Positions 53,887-61,838 of a stretch of 64,000 bases of DNA are shown piece after piece. The stretch comes from Hymenobacter baengnokdamensis (GTDB lineage Bacteria > Bacteroidota > Bacteroidia > Cytophagales > Hymenobacteraceae), in contig NZ_CP044285.1 of assembly GCF_008728635.1 (NCBI RefSeq), positions 3,720,001 to 3,784,000 on the forward strand, written 5' to 3'. The notes below the pieces were generated by a model. It saw only the letters and a list, made by a program, of their open reading frames with translations, did no database searches and had not been told where the DNA came from. The first letter of the stretch is position 1. Each line of letters starts with the position of its first letter. The translations under genes and the position numbers were made by a program.

Positions 53887-54477
53887 CTAGCCCCGCACGA
53901 TGCGCATAAACGGCACCTCGTCGGGCAGCGGGCCGAGCAAATCGGCCAGCGCCTGCAGGAAGCGCCCCGTGGTGTCGGGCCGGCCGGCCGGCGGGCCGGC
54001 CCCATGGTGGCGATATTGCTCGCCGCGCAGCTCGCCGAGCATGGTGGGCGTGCCGGCTTCTTCGGGGCTGCGGCCCAGCGTTGCCTCAAGCAGAAAGTAG
54101 CGGGGCATTGCTTCATCGGAATCGACTTCCTGCTCGTCGTCCTCATCCTCATGCGGAATGTGTGACTGGTTATCCGGGTCAGGCTCCGGGTCGTGGTACA
54201 CGATAGCTACCAGATGAGCTTCCCCAATAGCCTGAGGGGCAGGCAGCTGCAGCAGCGCCGTAGCTCGCCCGGCTACCTTATGCCAGCTCAGGTGCAAACC
54301 GCGGGCCGGTACCCGCTCGCGGGGTGCCAGGCTTTCGGCAGCTTTATCCCAGATGTAAAGCAGCAGCTCGCGGGCCAGCAGCGGGTCGGCCAGCTCGCGG
54401 TGCACGGCCGCCGGGCGGCGCCATACCAGCTGGGGCAACATGGTGTAAGCAAAATGATGCGGATGCGGACGGGCCAT
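53887..54477 (-). CDS. hypothetical protein with an acidic loop
   Basis: The ATG at 54477 gives 196 residues (MARPHPHHFAYTMLPQLVWR...). It has no signal peptide or membrane helix. A very acidic stretch (about PHEDEDDEQEVDSDEAMP) divides it into two halves, and PRYFLLEATLGRSPEEA follows. The family is not recognised. The AT-poor codon use matches its neighbours. Its stop abuts that of the secreted protein at 53431-53886 on the other strand. Confidence 0.6.
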   Translation of the reverse strand: MARPHPHHFAYTMLPQLVWRRPAAVHRELADPLLARELLLYIWDKAAESLAPRERVPARGLHLSWHKVAGRATALLQLPAPQAIGEAHLVAIVYHDPEPDPDNQSHIPHEDEDDEQEVDSDEAMPRYFLLEATLGRSPEEAGTPTMLGELRGEQYRHHGAGPPAGRPDTTGRFLQALADLLGPLPDEVPFMRIVRG

Positions 54478-54644
54478 ACCGGCAGGAAGAAAGCGAGGAA
54501 TAAATAATCTGGCTGGCTGGCTGCTCTCCTTTAGCAGCATATTAAGCCAACGCCACAAGGTTGCCTGTAGCTGCGGCGGGGAGTAGCACTAGCAACTGAC
54601 AAAGACTGACAAAGGTATAGGCTCATGCAGCGCAGCAGGGTAGT

Positions 54645-54724
54645 AAAGCGGTTTCGGAAGTCGGAGCCGAAGCGGGCTGCCGGCTTTTTCGCCCAATTTA
54701 ACTTCCTAAACCGCTTCAGTATCA
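54645..54724 (+). repeat. REP-like palindromic element, copy 2
   Basis: This resembles 1036-1117. The outer arms AAGCGGTTTCGGAAGT and ACTTCCTAAACCGCTT pair with one mismatch around the loop with AAGCGGGCTGCCGGC. It is the main feature of the 369-base gap between the 54477 gene and the flippase; the rest of the gap is AT-rich and empty apart from the terminator at 54788. Confidence 0.65.
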
Positions 54725-54787
54725 GCAAATAGTTAAATTAAGTGCAAATCAATATATTGTAAAATACCTCCTGACTCCTGGCAAATT

Positions 54788-54829
54788 TAATGGCTGGCTT
54801 GCCACGGAAGCCGCCGGCAGCCGGCCATT
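54788..54829 (-). terminator. candidate terminator after the flippase
   Basis: TTAATGGCTGGCTTGCC and GGCAGCCGGCCATTAA pair at most positions around a short loop, and the minus strand then reads AAATTTG. It is 18 bases below the flippase stop. Confidence 0.55.
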
Positions 54830-54846
54830 AAAACTTGTCATTAACT

Positions 54847-56292
54847 TCAGCCGCGCTTGCTTTGCACCAGCTTTAGCAGCTGGTGCAGCTCACGGAGCTT
54901 TACCAGGCCGGTAAGGGGCAGCAGGCCAGCGAAGAAGACGCCCATCAGGCCGGTTTCGAGCCACCAGACCAGCGTTAACTGCGTGCGCACCAGGTACCAG
55001 CTGCCGCACAGCAGCCCAAAGGCCAGCGCCAGCTGGGCCATAAGGTGCCAGGGCACCCGCACCCGCATGCGCTGGCTTACCAGCCACACGTAGCCGCCCG
55101 AAACAAGCAGCACGCTCAATAAGGTATTGATAGCGGCGGCAATGGCCCCGTAGCGCGGCAGCAGCAGCAGGTTGAGGGTAAGGTTGAGGCCAATGCTCAG
55201 GGCCACCAGCCAGCTTACGGCCTGCTGGTGCCGGGTACTGGTAAGCAGCGTGCTGTAAATAGCAAAGAAAGCATGCACCAACACGTTGAGAAATAATATC
55301 TTCAGGCAGAGAACCATGCGCGCCAGCTCGGGGCCCGTGCTGTGCCCGAACTGCCAGAACAATACTTCGCCCCTGAATAGGACGAAGGCTACCAGCAGCA
55401 GCAGCGGGATGGCTACCACGCGCTGGCCCAGCCAAAGCAGCTGCCGCAACTCGCGCGGACGCGCGGCAGCGTGGGCAAAGCGGGCAAAAAACAGCGGCAG
55501 CACCGTCCAGGCATACATCATAATGGCATCGAGCCAGCGGTAAGCGCCGGCATAGTAGCCGGCTTCGCGCGCCGAGGAAAGTCTTTCCAGCAGCACCATA
55601 TCGACGCGCTCATTGACGCCGTAGAGCAGGGCAATAAACGCAAACGGCATGCTGCCGCGCAGCAGCTGTCCCGCTGGCCGCCAGCGGGGCCAGCGGTGGG
55701 GCAGGCGCCCAAACAACCGCCGCAGCAGGCCCATAAAAAGAACGGCCGTGAACGCCGCCGCCGCCAGCCGGGCACCTACGTAAGAGCCCAGCCCCAGCTG
55801 GCCGCCCAGTAGCAGCCCCACTACCAGGCCCAGTGCCAGCAGCTTTTCGAGGACCGAAAGCACGGCGTCGGTATTGAAATGCTGACGGGCCTGCACGGGC
55901 GCGCGCAAAAACTGGCCGTATTGCGTGAGCAAAAGGCCTGCTCCTACTGCTGCCAGCAGGTAGAGCTGCGAGCCCCGGTAGCCCAGCCCCCACCCCACCG
56001 CCAGCAGGGCCAGCAGGGCCAGCAGCGTAAGCAGCCCCCGCATGGGCAGCAGGGTAGGAAACTGGCTATCGGCAAAGCCGGGCTCGGCGGCCAGCCGCTG
56101 CACCGTAAACTGGGTTAGCCCGAGGTCGGCAACGGTGGCTACTACAATGGCCAGCGCCGAGCAGGCGGCAACCAGGCCGAAGGCAGTGTGGCCAAGGCGG
56201 TCCTGCACGACATTCTCGAGCAGTACCCAGCCGGGCTTTACCAGCAGATTGAGCGCAACGGCCAGGCTGATGTTACCGAGAAAACGTTTGAT
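54847..56292 (-). CDS. oligosaccharide flippase (Wzx/MurJ-like, MATE-type)
   Basis: This about 481-residue inner-membrane protein has 12 to 14 hydrophobic helices and the polysaccharide-flippase pattern (GHTAFGLVAACSALAIVVAT near the N-terminus, with YGVNERVDMVLLERLSSARE in the middle). It should flip lipid-linked glycan units outward. The conserved N-terminal helix (RFLGNISLAVALNLLVKPGW) is encoded upstream of the first ordinary start, a GTG at 56208. The frame runs up to about 56300 without an ATG; an ATC at 56292 is the best-placed codon, so the start is unresolved. It is divergent from the Wzz-like gene. Confidence 0.82.
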   Translation of the reverse strand: MKRFLGNISLAVALNLLVKPGWVLLENVVQDRLGHTAFGLVAACSALAIVVATVADLGLTQFTVQRLAAEPGFADSQFPTLLPMRGLLTLLALLALLAVGWGLGYRGSQLYLLAAVGAGLLLTQYGQFLRAPVQARQHFNTDAVLSVLEKLLALGLVVGLLLGGQLGLGSYVGARLAAAAFTAVLFMGLLRRLFGRLPHRWPRWRPAGQLLRGSMPFAFIALLYGVNERVDMVLLERLSSAREAGYYAGAYRWLDAIMMYAWTVLPLFFARFAHAAARPRELRQLLWLGQRVVAIPLLLLVAFVLFRGEVLFWQFGHSTGPELARMVLCLKILFLNVLVHAFFAIYSTLLTSTRHQQAVSWLVALSIGLNLTLNLLLLPRYGAIAAAINTLLSVLLVSGGYVWLVSQRMRVRVPWHLMAQLALAFGLLCGSWYLVRTQLTLVWWLETGLMGVFFAGLLPLTGLVKLRELHQLLKLVQSKRG

Positions 56293-56328
56293 GCGAAATG
56301 GTGGTCAGAGCCGTGGTCAGTGAAAACA

Positions 56329-56336
56329 CAAAGGTA
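56329..56336 (-). promoter_or_regulatory. flippase promoter -7 element
   Basis: The minus strand reads TACCTTTG (TAnnTTTG), 37 bases above the likely flippase start. Confidence 0.6.
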
Positions 56337-56363
56337 AAGCTGCTGGCAGAGGTAGTAGAAGTT

Positions 56364-56371
56364 TATCTTTG
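56364..56371 (+). promoter_or_regulatory. Wzz-like gene promoter -7 element (TATCTTTG)
   Basis: TATCTTTG matches TAnnTTTG, 52 bases before the ATG at 56423. It is 27 bases from the opposite-strand element, so the two promoters are closely divergent. Confidence 0.65.
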
Positions 56372-56422
56372 TCGGCCGAAGCCCAAGGTTTGCTATTCAC
56401 GCTGGCTTCTTTCTTCCTGTTT

Positions 56423-57493
56423 ATGTTGCCCGATTCATCGCCATCATTCTCGTTTAAAAGCCTGCGGGCCATTTTTCAGCGCTGGAAAAACCAGCTGGCC
56501 CTGGCTGGAGGCCTGGCACTGCTGGTAAGCCTGGTGGTGGTTTTACGAATGCCAAACATATATAGCTCAACCGCTATTTTCTTACCCACCTCGCCCCAAA
56601 GCACGGACCCCGACCGCTTGGTGGAAGGCTCGAAGCTGGAAATCGGAGCCCGCTCGGAAGACCTGGACCGCGTGCTGACTATTGGCCAATCGCTGCCGCT
56701 GGCCGAGCAGATAATCCACAAGTTCAACCTATATCAGCACTACGACGTCGGGCAGCCCGGCACCGATGCCGCCGATACCCGCGTGCTGGCCGAGTTCAGC
56801 AGCAATCTTAGCATTATTCATAACGAGCGCGACGCCATTGAGCTTACGTTTCAGGACCGTGACCGGAAGCTGGCCGCTACCATTGCCAATGCGATGGTGC
56901 ACGCTATCGACTCGGCAAACCAGCAGCTGACGTTCGAAAACCGCCGCAATGTGCTCGAAATATACCGCCAGCGCTCGGCCCGCCTGGGTTCCAGCTATGA
57001 GCTTACCCGGCAGCAGCTGCTGCAGGCGCGCCGCCGCTACGGCGTATTTGGCCTTGAGCAGCAGGGACGCTACCTGGGCAAAGCCGTGATTGAAACCGAA
57101 AAGGAGCTGCACATCGCCGAGGGCGGCGGCCCCGGCAACGTAGCCGGGCTGCGCCGGGCGCTGCGCGGCCTCACGCAGGCCAGCGGCGGCAACGCCATCA
57201 ACCTGGAAAGCTGGACGCAGGGCTCCGACTCGGTAAGCCTGCTTGCCTCGCGGCTTGCCGACCTTCAGGGGCGCTTTGTAGGGTCGCAGGCGGCATTTGA
57301 GCAGGCCGAAACCTCGTTGCGCAGCCGGGTGTCATCCTTATATATGGTCCAGAAGGCGTACCCGGCTACCCGCAAGAGCCGGCCCTTCCGAACGGCTATC
57401 GTGCTGGGCTCGGTCGTCATCACGCTGGTGCTGTCGGCCTTCCTGATTTTGTTGCTGGAGCTCTACCGCCGCCGGCCGGCCACCAATGCGTAA
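56423..57493 (+). CDS. chain-length determinant protein (Wzz/PCP family)
   Basis: The ATG at 56423 gives 356 residues. An N-terminal membrane helix (LALAGGLALLVSLVVVL, about 26-42) and a C-terminal one (IVLGSVVITLVLSAFLILLL) flank a periplasmic domain with the Wzz-type strands (SSTAIFLPTSPQSTDP) and coiled helices (SARLGSSYELTRQQLLQARR). It should set glycan chain length with a polymerase. No C-terminal tyrosine-kinase domain is present, so it is a PCP-1/2a-without-kinase type. It is followed by the O-antigen-ligase-like gene and is divergent from the flippase. Confidence 0.85.
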   Translation: MLPDSSPSFSFKSLRAIFQRWKNQLALAGGLALLVSLVVVLRMPNIYSSTAIFLPTSPQSTDPDRLVEGSKLEIGARSEDLDRVLTIGQSLPLAEQIIHKFNLYQHYDVGQPGTDAADTRVLAEFSSNLSIIHNERDAIELTFQDRDRKLAATIANAMVHAIDSANQQLTFENRRNVLEIYRQRSARLGSSYELTRQQLLQARRRYGVFGLEQQGRYLGKAVIETEKELHIAEGGGPGNVAGLRRALRGLTQASGGNAINLESWTQGSDSVSLLASRLADLQGRFVGSQAAFEQAETSLRSRVSSLYMVQKAYPATRKSRPFRTAIVLGSVVITLVLSAFLILLLELYRRRPATNA

Positions 57494-57553
57494 GCGCTAA
57501 AAAGTAGCTGAGCTTGTTCTTTTTTCAGTATTTCCTGCTCTGCCGGGCTTTCA

Positions 57554-59044
57554 ATGCGCCAATTTTTGCTTCGCCTGCGGCCGGTTGAGGCTAGCCAGTG
57601 GGTATTTTTAGGCTTTCTGGGCTTACTACTGTTCGGCGGCGCGCTGGCCGCCCTGCTTGAGCAGCCGCTGCTGCTGCTGCCTGCCCTGGCCGTGCCAGTG
57701 GTAGTGCTGATGCTGGCACGCTGGACGTGGCTCTACTACCTGCTGTTTCTGACGCTGCCTTTTTCGCGCGAAATAAGCCTGCCGGGAGGCTTGAGCATGG
57801 ATGTGCCCTCCGAGCCGTTCATGCTAACATTGCTGGTATGCGTGCCCCTGTCGCTGCTGCTCACCCCGCGCAGCGCGGGGCAGCTGGTCCGCCGCGAATG
57901 GTACCACCCGCTCCTTGTGCTGCCGGTTATGCTGCTGCTGTGGGCCGTGTTCGACAGCTTCTTCTCAGTTAATGCCCTGAAATCTATCAAGTACCTGCTG
58001 GCCAAGTGCTGGTACCTGGTGCCGTTTGTGCTGGGCACCCTCGTTATTGCCAAGCGTCCGGCCGACTTCTGGCGCATGGCGGCCTGCTACGTCGGGGCCG
58101 CGGTAGTCAGCCTGTTTTGGGTGCTGGCGCGCCACGCCAGCTACGGCTTCAGCTTTGCGAAGGTCAACAAGGCCATTCAGCCTTTCTACCTCAATCACGT
58201 TATCTATGCCACGGTGCTGGCGCTGCTGCTGCCGCTGGCCGTGGGGCTGGCGCTACAGGCGGCCACACCCGGCCGGCGGCGCCTGTGGCTTGCCGCCAGC
58301 GGGCTGCTCCTCTTTGGGCTGATTACCTCCTACACGCGGGCCTCCTGGCTTTCGCTGCCCGTAGCCGGCATTTTTTACGTCGTCATGCGCCTGCGCCTCA
58401 CGCGGGTGCTGCTGGCCACGGTGGCCCTGAGCGTGGGGGCAGCTACCTGCTATTTTGTGAGCAGTGAGAATTTTATGCGCTTTCGGCCCGACTATGAGAA
58501 AACCATCTGGCACGGCGGCAACCTAGCGGCCCACCTGGCGTCGACCTATAAGTTTCAGGATGTATCGGGCATGGAGCGGGTATACCGCTGGGTGGCCGCC
58601 GCCAATATGATAGCCGATAAGCCCCTGGTTGGCAGCGGCCCCTCCACCTTTTACCCGGAGTACAAGCGCTATACAGTTTCCAGCTTTCGGACCTACGTGA
58701 GCGATAACCCCGAGCACTCCACGGCGCATAATTACTTTCTGCTCCAGCTGGCCGAGCAGGGTATTCCAGGATTTGTACTATTTTGTATCCTGGTTGCCAC
58801 GGCTTTGCTCACTGCCGAGCGCCTTTACCACGCCAGTGCGCACCGGCCCGACGTGCGCCGCATAGTGCTGGCCGTGTCGCTCTCGCTGGTCATTATCATT
58901 TTTCACCTATTTCTCAACGAGCTGGTCGAAGTTGATAAAATCGGCTCCGTCTTTTACGTGGCGCTGGCTATGCTCGTACGCAGCAGCACCTGGCTGGAAG
59001 ACGAAGGATTTGCCGGAGAGCACGAAAGCCCCGCAAACATATAA
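57554..59044 (+). CDS. O-antigen ligase / Wzy-type polymerase-like membrane protein
   Basis: This 496-residue protein has about 12 hydrophobic helices and the Wzy_C-type large periplasmic loop (FRPDYEKTIWHGGNLAAHLA to SDNPEHSTAHNYFLLQLAEQ). Blocks GLITSYTRASWLSLPVAGIF and MIADKPLVGSGPSTFYPEYK match the family signature. It should join or polymerise lipid-linked glycan at the outer face of the inner membrane. It follows the Wzz-like gene, which fits a shared polysaccharide pathway. Whether it is a ligase or a polymerase cannot be read from sequence. Confidence 0.85.
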   Translation: MRQFLLRLRPVEASQWVFLGFLGLLLFGGALAALLEQPLLLLPALAVPVVVLMLARWTWLYYLLFLTLPFSREISLPGGLSMDVPSEPFMLTLLVCVPLSLLLTPRSAGQLVRREWYHPLLVLPVMLLLWAVFDSFFSVNALKSIKYLLAKCWYLVPFVLGTLVIAKRPADFWRMAACYVGAAVVSLFWVLARHASYGFSFAKVNKAIQPFYLNHVIYATVLALLLPLAVGLALQAATPGRRRLWLAASGLLLFGLITSYTRASWLSLPVAGIFYVVMRLRLTRVLLATVALSVGAATCYFVSSENFMRFRPDYEKTIWHGGNLAAHLASTYKFQDVSGMERVYRWVAAANMIADKPLVGSGPSTFYPEYKRYTVSSFRTYVSDNPEHSTAHNYFLLQLAEQGIPGFVLFCILVATALLTAERLYHASAHRPDVRRIVLAVSLSLVIIIFHLFLNELVEVDKIGSVFYVALAMLVRSSTWLEDEGFAGEHESPANI

Positions 59045-59058
59045 AATTCCCTATTTTC

Positions 59059-60309
59059 TTACTTAACCCGTAGGCTCAGCATCGTCACGTCATCGGCAAA
59101 GCGCTCGCCGTTGGCGTTGAACTGCTGAATGCGGTGGAGCATCTCGTGGTGCAGGCGCGGCAAGGGCAGGTAGCGGTTGCCTGCCAGCGCAGTGAGCACG
59201 CCCTGCTCGCCAAACTCTTCCTGATGCCTGTTAAATACTTCCGTGAGGCCGTCGGTGTAGGCAAACAGCAACGAGTGCGGCGGCATAGCCGTCAGCCCGA
59301 CTTTGAAGGGAGGCAGCTCGGCCATGATGCCCAGCATAACGGTGCCATCGTGCAGCAGCTGGGGCGAGCCCGCATCGGGCAGCAGCAGCGGGTCATTGTG
59401 CCCGGCATTTACGTACTCCAGCACCTGGGTACGGCGGTCGTAAATAGCCAGAAAAGCCGTGATAAACTTTTCGCCGCCCGCGTTGCGGAAAATCAGGTGG
59501 TTCAGCTCGCGCACGGTAGTTACCAGGTCGGCATTCTGGCGGAGCAGCGTGCGCAGGCCGGCCTGAAAGTTCGACATCAGCAGTGAGGCTGGCACGCCTT
59601 TGCCGCTCACATCGGCCACGCACACCAGCAGGCGGTGCGCATCTATCTCTATTACGTCGTAGTAATCGCCCCCAATCTCGGTATGCGGCTGGTAGGTAGC
59701 GTGCAAAACAACATACTCGTTATTAGGCAGATGCTGCGGAAACAGCAACTGCTGCACCTGCTGCGCAATCTCGATTTCGCGGCGCACGGCGGCTTCCGCC
59801 ATCAGCAGCGTTTCGCGCTGGCGGGCCAGGCGCAGGTTGGCCACCGCCCCGAGCAGGATATTACTGAGCGTTTCGAGGAAAGCCAGTGCTTCCTGGCTGG
59901 CGTAGTCGCCCTGCATGGTACCCACAAACACCAGCGCCTGGGTTGCTTCGCGCTGGCGCACCGGCACCAGCAGCTCAAATGCCTGCCAGGCCAGGCCCAG
60001 GCCCAGCTCCTGCACCGGGCAGGGCGTGCCGGGGCACCAGCCAGCCACCTCGGCCGGGGTAAAGCGCGAATCGGTTGACAGAGTGGTGCCAAAATTTACT
60101 TTTAACCGAAAAGTACCTTCTTCGAGCACGTAGAGCGCCAGGCGGCGCACCCCGAGCTGCCCGATAAGCGTAAACTGATATATTTTGTATAAATCAGCCT
60201 CGCCTGAGTCGTGGGTGATGGCCTGAGTAATTTCCAGCAATGCGCCCAATTCGCGCTCCTTTAAAAAGAGGCGTTTTTCGAGGCCAACCAAGGCGGCGGT
60301 TTGGGGCAT
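59059..60309 (-). CDS. PP2C-type serine phosphatase with GAF-like sensor (SpoIIE/RsbU-like)
   Basis: This 416-residue protein has a GAF-like N-terminal half (about 20-180) and a coiled linker (RREIEIAQQVQQLLFPQHLP), followed by a PP2C/SpoIIE catalytic domain. Catalytic Asp residues are in IGGDYYDVIEID, CVADVSGKGVPASLL and FAYTDGLTEVFN, and the YVNAGHNDPLLL block is typical. Such phosphatases act on anti-sigma-factor antagonists (STAS proteins); no partner is adjacent, although a STAS-like protein is encoded at 10621. The gene starts at ATG 60309. Confidence 0.88.
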   Translation of the reverse strand: MPQTAALVGLEKRLFLKERELGALLEITQAITHDSGEADLYKIYQFTLIGQLGVRRLALYVLEEGTFRLKVNFGTTLSTDSRFTPAEVAGWCPGTPCPVQELGLGLAWQAFELLVPVRQREATQALVFVGTMQGDYASQEALAFLETLSNILLGAVANLRLARQRETLLMAEAAVRREIEIAQQVQQLLFPQHLPNNEYVVLHATYQPHTEIGGDYYDVIEIDAHRLLVCVADVSGKGVPASLLMSNFQAGLRTLLRQNADLVTTVRELNHLIFRNAGGEKFITAFLAIYDRRTQVLEYVNAGHNDPLLLPDAGSPQLLHDGTVMLGIMAELPPFKVGLTAMPPHSLLFAYTDGLTEVFNRHQEEFGEQGVLTALAGNRYLPLPRLHHEMLHRIQQFNANGERFADDVTMLSLRVK

Positions 60310-60409
60310 AGTCTAAAACGAACAACTAAAGCACGGGCTTTAGCAACCACTGAAATACGGTAAACTGTCACAATAATACGCCCAGCCGCCCAACTCCCCG
60401 CTACCCGGC

Positions 60410-61498
60410 TCAGGTAAGGGGCGTTTTGGGGTCGAAGGCATCGCGCAGGCCATTGCCCAGCACATTAAAGCTAAGCACTAACAAGCTGATTGCCAAGCCG
60501 GGCAGCAGAGTCAGCCAGAGGCCGGCCTCGGTACCCAGCAGGTCATAGCCTTCTTTCACCATCAGCCCCCAGCTGGGGGCCGGCGGCTGCACGCCCAGGC
60601 CCAGAAAGCTCAGGCCGGCTTCGAGCAGAATAGCAGCCGCAAAATTGCTGGTGGCCAGCACGATGAGCGGCCCGCGCAGATTGGGCAGCAGGTGCACGAA
60701 AATGAGCCGGCTGGTAGGCAGCCCCAGCACCCGGCCCGCTTCAATAAAGGTGGCCGAGCGCAGGCCCAATACCTGCCCGCGCACCACCCGCGCCACATCG
60801 ACCCACATCGTCAGGCCCACGGCTACGAAGCTGACCCACACGCCTTTGCTATCCAGCGCCAGCGAGATGCCGATAACCAGCATAATGCCGGGAATGCTCC
60901 AGACCACGGTCATCAGGCCCAGCAGCAGGCTATCGACCCAGCCGCCGAAGTAGCCGGCTACGGCCCCCACGGCTACGCCCAGGGCCAGCGAGATAAGGAC
61001 TGCTACCAGCCCGATACCCAGCGAGATGCGCGTACCCAGCAGCAGCCGGCTCAGCTCATCGCGGCCGGCCTTGTCGGTGCCCAGCCAGTAGCGGCGGGTT
61101 ATTAGCGGCTGATTACCAGCCCCCAGCTGCTTTTTTCCAGAAGCGGCTTCGTCTTTGAACTGCGGCGGGCGGCCGTGCAGCCACACGTGCAGCACATTGC
61201 CGGGAGCTGGCGCGGTAGGGTCGGGCACCTGCCTGATGGTAGCCGTGAAGCCGGGCGGCTGCTTTTGCAGCTGCACCAGGCCATTGTTAGCATTGGGCGA
61301 GTTATCGGGCAATATCCAGTAGCCGAGCAGCGCCACGAGGGCGCACAGCGCGATAAACCCCAGCCCCACCACGGCCGGGCGATTGGCCCACAGGCGCTGG
61401 CGCACGTAGTAGCCGGGCGTGCGCACCGGGGGCGGCACTACCACCGCCGTATCGGGCGCGGCAGGCAGCGTTTCGGAGCTGGCGGGCGCGTTGGCCAC
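60410..61498 (-). CDS. peptide-type ABC transporter permease (OppC/DppC-like)
   Basis: This 362-residue permease has an N-terminal helix after a Pro-rich cytosolic tail (VGLGFIALCALVALLGYWIL), a periplasmic loop, and a core with YWLGTDKAGRDELSRLLLGT, five more helices and the EAA-type loop EAGRVLGLPTSRLIFVHLLP. The C-terminus has SFLGLGVQPPAPSWGLMVKE and LLVLSFNVLGNGLRDAFDPK, as in OppC/DppC. The partner permease, ATPases and binding protein are not in this window. Its ATG is just below the stop of the small upstream gene, so they share a transcript. Confidence 0.9.
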   Translation of the reverse strand: MANAPASSETLPAAPDTAVVVPPPVRTPGYYVRQRLWANRPAVVGLGFIALCALVALLGYWILPDNSPNANNGLVQLQKQPPGFTATIRQVPDPTAPAPGNVLHVWLHGRPPQFKDEAASGKKQLGAGNQPLITRRYWLGTDKAGRDELSRLLLGTRISLGIGLVAVLISLALGVAVGAVAGYFGGWVDSLLLGLMTVVWSIPGIMLVIGISLALDSKGVWVSFVAVGLTMWVDVARVVRGQVLGLRSATFIEAGRVLGLPTSRLIFVHLLPNLRGPLIVLATSNFAAAILLEAGLSFLGLGVQPPAPSWGLMVKEGYDLLGTEAGLWLTLLPGLAISLLVLSFNVLGNGLRDAFDPKTPLT

Positions 61499-61500
61499 GG

Positions 61501-61758
61501 CTAGCGGGTGTTGTGCTGCAGCAGCCCTTCCTTAGATGCCAGGTAGCTGGCATCCTGGCCCAGCGCGCCAAACGAAGTGGGCTCGTAGGCCAGCTCGGTA
61601 TCGGGGTCGGGCCAGTAGTAGCGCACCAAGCCGCGCTCCAGCAGCTGCCCCAGCAGCGCAAGCAGCTCGGCGGCGGGCAAGCCGGTTTTTTCGAGCAGCA
61701 CCCGGAAGGGCGTTACAAAATATAATTCGTCGAGCAGGTCAAATTCAGCGTCGGTCAT
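61501..61758 (-). CDS. small hypothetical protein upstream of oppC-like gene
   Basis: The ATG at 61758 gives 85 residues (MTDAEFDLLDELYFVTPFRV...), with LEKTGLPAAELLALLGQLLE and RGLVRYYWPDPDTEL, a pattern like a short winged-helix domain. It has no signal peptide or helix. The oppC-like gene starts 3 bases after its stop, so translation may be coupled. The family is not recognised. A promoter TACTTTTG lies at 61765-61772, only 6 bases from the ATG. Confidence 0.7.
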   Translation of the reverse strand: MTDAEFDLLDELYFVTPFRVLLEKTGLPAAELLALLGQLLERGLVRYYWPDPDTELAYEPTSFGALGQDASYLASKEGLLQHNTR

Positions 61759-61764
61759 GGCTGG

Positions 61765-61772
61765 CAAAAGTA
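61765..61772 (-). promoter_or_regulatory. promoter -7 element of the small-gene/oppC operon
   Basis: The minus strand reads TACTTTTG (TAnnTTTG), 6 bases before the ATG at 61758, so the transcript may have almost no leader. Confidence 0.6.
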
Positions 61773-61838
61773 GTAGCGCGAACCTTGTAGTCCGCGCTTG
61801 GCCCGGTTTCCAAGCGGACGGCAACGTCCGCGCTACTG
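61772..61838. repeat. nested inverted repeat with shared word
   Basis: AGTAGCGCG at 61772-61780 pairs with CGCGCTACT at 61830-61838, and an inner GTCCGC..TTGG / CCAAGCGGAC stem lies between. The word GTAGCGCGGACGTT at 61823-61836 (minus strand) also occurs at 8269-8282 over the end of the kinase gene. It lies between two minus-strand genes. Confidence 0.6.
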
